64,000 nucleotides of DNA, taken from Dryas octopetala. Taxonomy: Eukaryota; Streptophyta; Magnoliopsida; Rosales; Rosaceae. The DNA lies in the NCBI GenBank assembly GCA_963921425.1, contig OY992834.1:21527923-21591922 (forward strand). Direction: 5' to 3'. Shown here one piece after another: positions 59,885 to 64,000 of the stretch. The number at the start of each line of letters is the position of its first letter. Positions within the stretch are counted from its first letter, which is position 1. The notes beneath the pieces were generated by a model that was given only the letters and a program-made list of their open reading frames with translations, had not been told where the DNA came from and did no database searches. The translations under genes and the position numbers were made by a program.

Positions 59885-62442
59885 TGATGAGTGTGCATTT
59901 TGCATCACTTTATGATACTAATTCCTTAACCTAGAGTGTTAGAACTCGCTATTTTGTGTTTCTTGTCTTGTTTTTGTGTTTTCAGGTCAAATGAAGCAGA
60001 AATGAGAAAAAGAAGCAAATGGAGTCATTTTGGGACAATTCCTGGTCAAACCAGGAAATCGAGTGAAATCCTGGTCAAACCAGGAAAAGTGCAGAAATCC
60101 TAATCAAATGAGGATTCCTAGTCACACTAGGAAACATCAAGTCCAGAACCATCATTGCGGAGCCAGAAATGTGAAATCCTGATTCGAACAGGAAATCCTG
60201 GTTGAACTAGGAAACCTAACCCAACTAGGGAAAGGAGTCCTAGTGACACTAGGAGACCCCAGGGGCAATATGGTCATTACGAGAAGTCGAAACGGATAAG
60301 GAATCTCTCATTTCCAAGAAATCCTAGTTGCACCAGGAAATGTTTTTCAAGGTTCCAGAAGCTTCCAGAAGGTGGTGGAAATCCATGGAAATGAATGGAG
60401 GGAAGAAATGAATTTGAATTCAAATGGGAATGAGGGGCAAAATGGGAAGTCAAAAGTGGAGGGCCCATGGGCCCTAGGGATGCCGAACCAAGTGGGCCAT
60501 GCATGCACATGCATGGGCCCAAACCCTAGCAGCCCAAAAGCCACACGCAAGGAGGAAGATGGCAGCCCATGCATGCGCATGCATGCCATGCAAACCCTAG
60601 CAAGGAAGAGGCCATGCGCAAGCCCAAGGTGACAAGCCCAAGATGGAAGCCCATGGAGTGAAACCCTAGCCCATCTTGTGCAAGCTACTGAAGCCCAACA
60701 TGGAAGCCCAACATGCAAGCCCAAAGCCCAAGACTACCAGCCCATGCGCCAAGGAGGGACCCTAGCTAAGCTAGGCGTGAGCCACTCAAGCCCAAAAGGG
60801 AGCAGCCCATCACGCCAAGGCCTAGTCCAGCTAGCCCTAGCTGAAGCCGCAAGGCACTAGGAGTGCAAACCCTAGCCAGCCGCAACTTGCTTTTCCTTGC
60901 CTCTCAAGGAAAGCTTCTCCTATTTAAACCCCCTCCATTCAGACTTTGAGGCATCACTTTTCACCCACACTCCAGCCGAAATCACCCTCTCCTCTTTGTT
61001 TTATTTTTCTGTTCTAAGCTTTTAATTTCAGAATTTAGGATTGTTCTAGGGAGAGCTAGCCGAAGGTAAAGAGAGAAAGAGAAGTGGCGTGGCTGCAAGG
61101 AGGGACACCCCTAAGTCGCAAGCCCTAGCTCACCATAGCCGTGAGCCAATTGCTTGCGCAAGGTGCCTTCCCCTTGCTGTCTTGCCGCAGCCCCTTCCCC
61201 TTGTTTCTTCTGATTTTTGTTCTAGTTTCTTCTTTATTGTTGGATTATGCTACTGAAGTTATTTTAATTAATTCGCTGGTTTTATTTAATTTGTCTCTTT
61301 ATTTCTTTTATAGTTTTGGTTCTGATTTTATTTAAGTTGCTGAATTCAATTAGTTTATAGCTTTGGTTTGTTTAATGCATGTTTCAGATTTTAATTAGTT
61401 TATATTTGTCAATCTAGTTTAGTTATGTTTCTGATTTTTAATTAGTTCATGCATTCAATTTTGTATACTTTACGTTTCTGATTCCATTTAGTTTATGCAC
61501 TTTAAATTAGTTGTTTAGTTTATGTTCCTAAGTTTGTTTAGTTTGCGTTTCTGATTTCCGTTAGCAATCATGAATTGGGATTTCATTTATTTGTTGCTGT
61601 TTTCTTTTGTTTATTTGTTTTAATTATGTAGGTTAGTTATTCTATCTTGCATGTTAGTCGTAGGTTGATTAATGGATTCGTATGCTTTAACAAATCGTTT
61701 ATCCGTCTCTTGGTCTGTTAGTTTGATGTTTGCACATATTAAATTTCCACTATCTATTAAAACCCCCGTCACTAGTTGTTTGCATCCTTTGACTGGCCAC
61801 CTTAGGGTAATTGCATCTAGTTTATCTGTTAGGTTTAGCTGTGAAATAGTCAAAGACACTGAACCACAAGTAACAAGGGAATAAGGGATTATTCTTGGTA
61901 GTGGGGTTGGGCGACCTCTATAAGGAAATAGTCAAAGCTTATATGTTGTGCATGTTTGACGTTCTCATAAAACTTAATGACTCCTGCATGGGTAACAGCT
62001 GCCCTAGCTTGAACTAGGGAACATGTAGGTTAACTAGCTAAGGAAGGCCCAAGAAGCTCTTAGTTTATGCATTAGGAGAACAATGGCGAGAAAGTAACTA
62101 GCCAAACCTTTTTAGCTGTCAAACTTTAATATGTTGTGTTCAAATTAACTGTCATTAGCCTTGGATGGTTATTGCATGCTTATCTGATTTGAAACTGAAA
62201 ATTAACATTGCAAGATAGAATAAAGTGTGTGTGCGTGTGGTGATGTGTGCGTGTGTTTCCATCTTTCAAAACCCCCCATTTAGTTATTCTAGTGATTATT
62301 TGCACTGATTTGTTGTATATTAACCATTCCCTGTGGGATCGACCTCGTGCTTGTACGCTTTGCTACTAATGCGATTCGTGCACTTGCGAGTAAACTTAGA
62401 ATGAGGTAATTGTTTATTTTGTTCTAAGAAAACACATCAACA
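59885..62442 (+). repeat. 5' LTR of the Athila-type element
   Basis: 2558 bp. It contains a series of small inverted repeats (60,047-60,340), a GC-rich part with site II and telo-box words (60,460-60,890), a TATA-like box (60,921), a leader, a T-rich part with degenerate repeats of tttagtttatg (61,370-61,560) and a 3' part shared with the solo LTR at 10,840-27,793. Reading frames in it are low-complexity and not genes. Confidence 0.93.
60460..60930 (+). promoter_or_regulatory. promoter of the Athila LTR with site II and telo-box words
   Basis: TGGGCC/TGGGCT-type words (either strand) occur many times, and AAACCCTAG occurs at about 60,522, 60,591, 60,660 and 60,867. A TATTTAAA box is at 60,921-60,928. 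In plants, site II plus telo-box marks promoters of ribosomal-protein and other growth genes. That this drives the element is an inference from position. Confidence 0.6.
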
Positions 62443-62448
62443 AGTTTT

Positions 62449-62466
62449 TGGCGCCGTTGCCGGGGA
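62449..62466 (+). other. primer binding site (tRNA-Asp type)
   Basis: TGGCGCCGTTGCCGGGGA, six bases after the LTR. Athila/Tat elements commonly use a tRNA-Asp-type site with this core. Confidence 0.88.
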
Positions 62467-62626
62467 ATGGTGTCTAATATCAATGAATTGGTGTAATTAG
62501 TCATTAGAATTAGGTTAGATTAGTTAGATTTCAGTTTGTGCTAATTTTTAGTTTTTAATAAATGCCATGCCTTTATTTGCATTCTTTCTACTGATTGTGT
62601 GTTTTTCTCTTGATTAGGTGTGTTTT

Positions 62627-64000
62627 ATGAACCCTGAGCTTGTTGCTAGGTTGGAGAGGCTTAAGAACGAAGCTTTAGGTGCATCACAAGTCAGCCCGCA
62701 ACCTAGTGCATCAGATTCGAGTAGTGAAGAGACTGAGAGTGTCGACATGGCTGAAGCAAACGAGATAGTGCCGCAGCCCCTGAGCCATTTTTCAGCACCT
62801 TCGCTGCCCACTCAACCATCATGCATCCGGTATGCCACCATAGCCACTGATTTCGAAATAAAGAGTGGTCAGATTCATTTGTTGCCGAGCTACCATGGGC
62901 TGAATGGGGAGGATCCGATCCATTTCTTGAAGGAGTTTTCCGGGGTTTGTGAAGCCGCACAATTGAGGGGCCTGAATGCTGATCAGTACCGTTTGAGGAT
63001 GTTCCCTTTTGCGCTTAAGGACAAGGCAAAGAGGTGGTTGTATTCGCTGCCCAGTGGTTCCATTTCGACATGGGATGATCTTTCGAGCAAGTTTTTGAAC
63101 AAGTTCTATTCCATTTCCAAGACTAATTCTATTCGGAAGGAGATCCTTGGATTTGTGCAGAAGGCGGACGAACCATTCCATGAGACTTGGGACAGATTCA
63201 ATGAGTTACTTACTAGCTGCCCACACCATAACTTATCTCCTTGGTATGTGATTTGCTGTTTTTATCAGGGATTGTTGGAGAGAGACCAAGCCAAGGTGGA
63301 TTCGGCATGTGGTGGTGCATTTATGTCAAAAACGGAGGATGAGGCTACAGAATTGTTTGAGTCGCTTTCTTTGAGTTCTCAACAATGGGATTCTAATCGT
63401 GCAAGAGGAGGACCAAAGAGAGGGTTGTATGAGGTAGCTGATGTGCCGAACACCATGGAGGGACAGATTATGGAAATCAAGACTATGGTGCAGAAGTTAT
63501 CTTTGGCTCAAGAGAAGATGATGAGTGCGCAAGGACAAGGGGGTGACGTCGAACAAGTGAACCAGGTTGGGAATTATCCTAGGGTGCCATATGATCCATT
63601 TTCTAACACTTATAACCCTGGATGGAAGAACAACCCTAATTTCAGGTGGAGCAACAACAATGGACAGCAAGCTAGTGGGAGCACCAACAAGCCATATGTG
63701 CACCCTAATGCCGAGAGGTCTAGTTTGGAGGACAAGATTGCTCAGATTGCTCAAAGCACCACTTCCCTTGCCCAAAGCACCAACGCCTTCATGAACCGTA
63801 CCGAGCAGCAGATGCAAGCCAATTCGAAGGCTATTGCACACTTGGAGAGTCAAATGGGTCAGATTGCCACTACTTTGGGTCAGAGAGAGAAGGGGAAGTT
63901 GCCAAGTCAGCCCATCGTCAACCCGAAGAATGAGGAGCATGTAAATGCTATTTTGAGGACTACTGCAAGAAAAAGAGTTAGAGTGATCAAGACTAAGGAG
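62627..64000 (+). CDS. Athila-type gag polyprotein, N-terminal part, open at the window edge
   Basis: From the ATG at 62,627 there are 458 codons with no stop to the end of the window. The start reads MNPELVARLERLKNEALGAS, then a Ser/Glu-rich linker. The gag core follows: IHLLPSYHGLNGEDPIHFLK, LRMFPFALKDKAKRWLYSLP and TWDDLSSKFLNKFY, then RFNELLTSCPHH. These match the Retrotrans_gag domain of Athila elements. After it come Gln-rich coiled-coil-like repeats (KIAQIAQSTTSLAQSTNAF) and a basic end. The protein would form the particle that packages the RNA. The lack of any stop or frameshift and the complete LTR suggest a young copy. Further right, protease, reverse transcriptase and integrase would be expected. 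Confidence 0.93.
   Translation, partial: MNPELVARLERLKNEALGASQVSPQPSASDSSSEETESVDMAEANEIVPQPLSHFSAPSLPTQPSCIRYATIATDFEIKSGQIHLLPSYHGLNGEDPIHFLKEFSGVCEAAQLRGLNADQYRLRMFPFALKDKAKRWLYSLPSGSISTWDDLSSKFLNKFYSISKTNSIRKEILGFVQKADEPFHETWDRFNELLTSCPHHNLSPWYVICCFYQGLLERDQAKVDSACGGAFMSKTEDEATELFESLSLSSQQWDSNRARGGPKRGLYEVADVPNTMEGQIMEIKTMVQKLSLAQEKMMSAQGQGGDVEQVNQVGNYPRVPYDPFSNTYNPGWKNNPNFRWSNNNGQQASGSTNKPYVHPNAERSSLEDKIAQIAQSTTSLAQSTNAFMNRTEQQMQANSKAIAHLESQMGQIATTLGQREKGKLPSQPIVNPKNEEHVNAILRTTARKRVRVIKTKE

Larger units (their letters stand above)
59885..64000 (+). mobile_element. Athila-type gypsy retrotransposon, left part
   Basis: A complete 5' LTR (59,885-62,442), a tRNA-Asp-type primer binding site (62,449-62,466) and an open gag frame (from 62,627) continue to the window edge. 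The LTR is TGATGAGTG...CATCAACA. The bases before it, acctt (59,880-59,884), would be one TSD copy. The gag and the GGCGCCGTTGCC word place it in the Athila/Tat group of Ty3/gypsy elements; the gag is more like Athila. Pol and the 3' LTR must lie to the right. Confidence 0.93.

Noticed and set aside
60372-60860. Protein frames in the GC-rich part of the Athila LTR
   Set aside because: They come from repeated words such as aagcccatg and the promoter motifs; no homology and overlapping frames on both strands.

Overview
This is plant nuclear DNA, probably from a eudicot. It is a repeat-rich block with a single ordinary host gene. The plant call rests on Ty3/gypsy LTRs with plant-type primer binding sites, an En/Spm (CACTA) transposon with a TNP2 transposase, a plant mobile domain (PMD) gene, an Athila-type gag, and a VQ-motif protein of the SIB1 kind. 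No tRNA, rRNA, CRISPR or bacterial feature was seen. The species cannot be told from the sequence.

Left block (1-10,839). A broken PMD gene on the minus strand (8,240 down to about 827) is split by LTRs of one gypsy family, called family A here. A solo LTR (2,177-8,119) lies in the gene and holds a second solo LTR (2,512-5,357, target-site duplication GGTAC). A further LTR covers 1-826. To the right come a possible old LTR promoter region and a short telomere-like stretch.

Nested block (10,840-27,793). A short Athila-like solo LTR (TSD TTGAC) was hit by a 16-kb CACTA element (11,220-27,374, TSD TAA). The CACTA was then hit by a 3.1-kb solo LTR (18,532-21,664, TSD GAAGG) and a 1.9-kb solo LTR (25,358-27,302, TSD ATTAG). 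The CACTA carries a TNP2 transposase and a second set of exons that code for an En/Spm-associated domain followed by a Ulp1-type cysteine protease. Both are decayed.

LTR block (30,089-42,525). A nearly fresh non-autonomous LTR retrotransposon (TSD GTGCA) has 2.94-kb LTRs around only about 1.0 kb of interior. Beside it is a solo LTR (TSD AGAGT) that contains an opposite-strand solo LTR (TSD GGGTG).

Gene island (42,526-47,010). AT-rich DNA with a foldback element and the intact VQ-motif gene (45,944-46,333).

Satellite block (47,011-64,000). Two truncated LTRs lead to about 48 copies of a 150-bp tandem repeat (51,142-58,300). A minus-strand LTR interrupts the array. It is followed by the left part of an Athila-type retrotransposon: complete 5' LTR, tRNA-Asp-type primer binding site, and an open gag frame that runs off the window. 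The overall picture is a pericentromere-like landscape in which elements insert into elements. Most family-A copies are reduced to solo LTRs.
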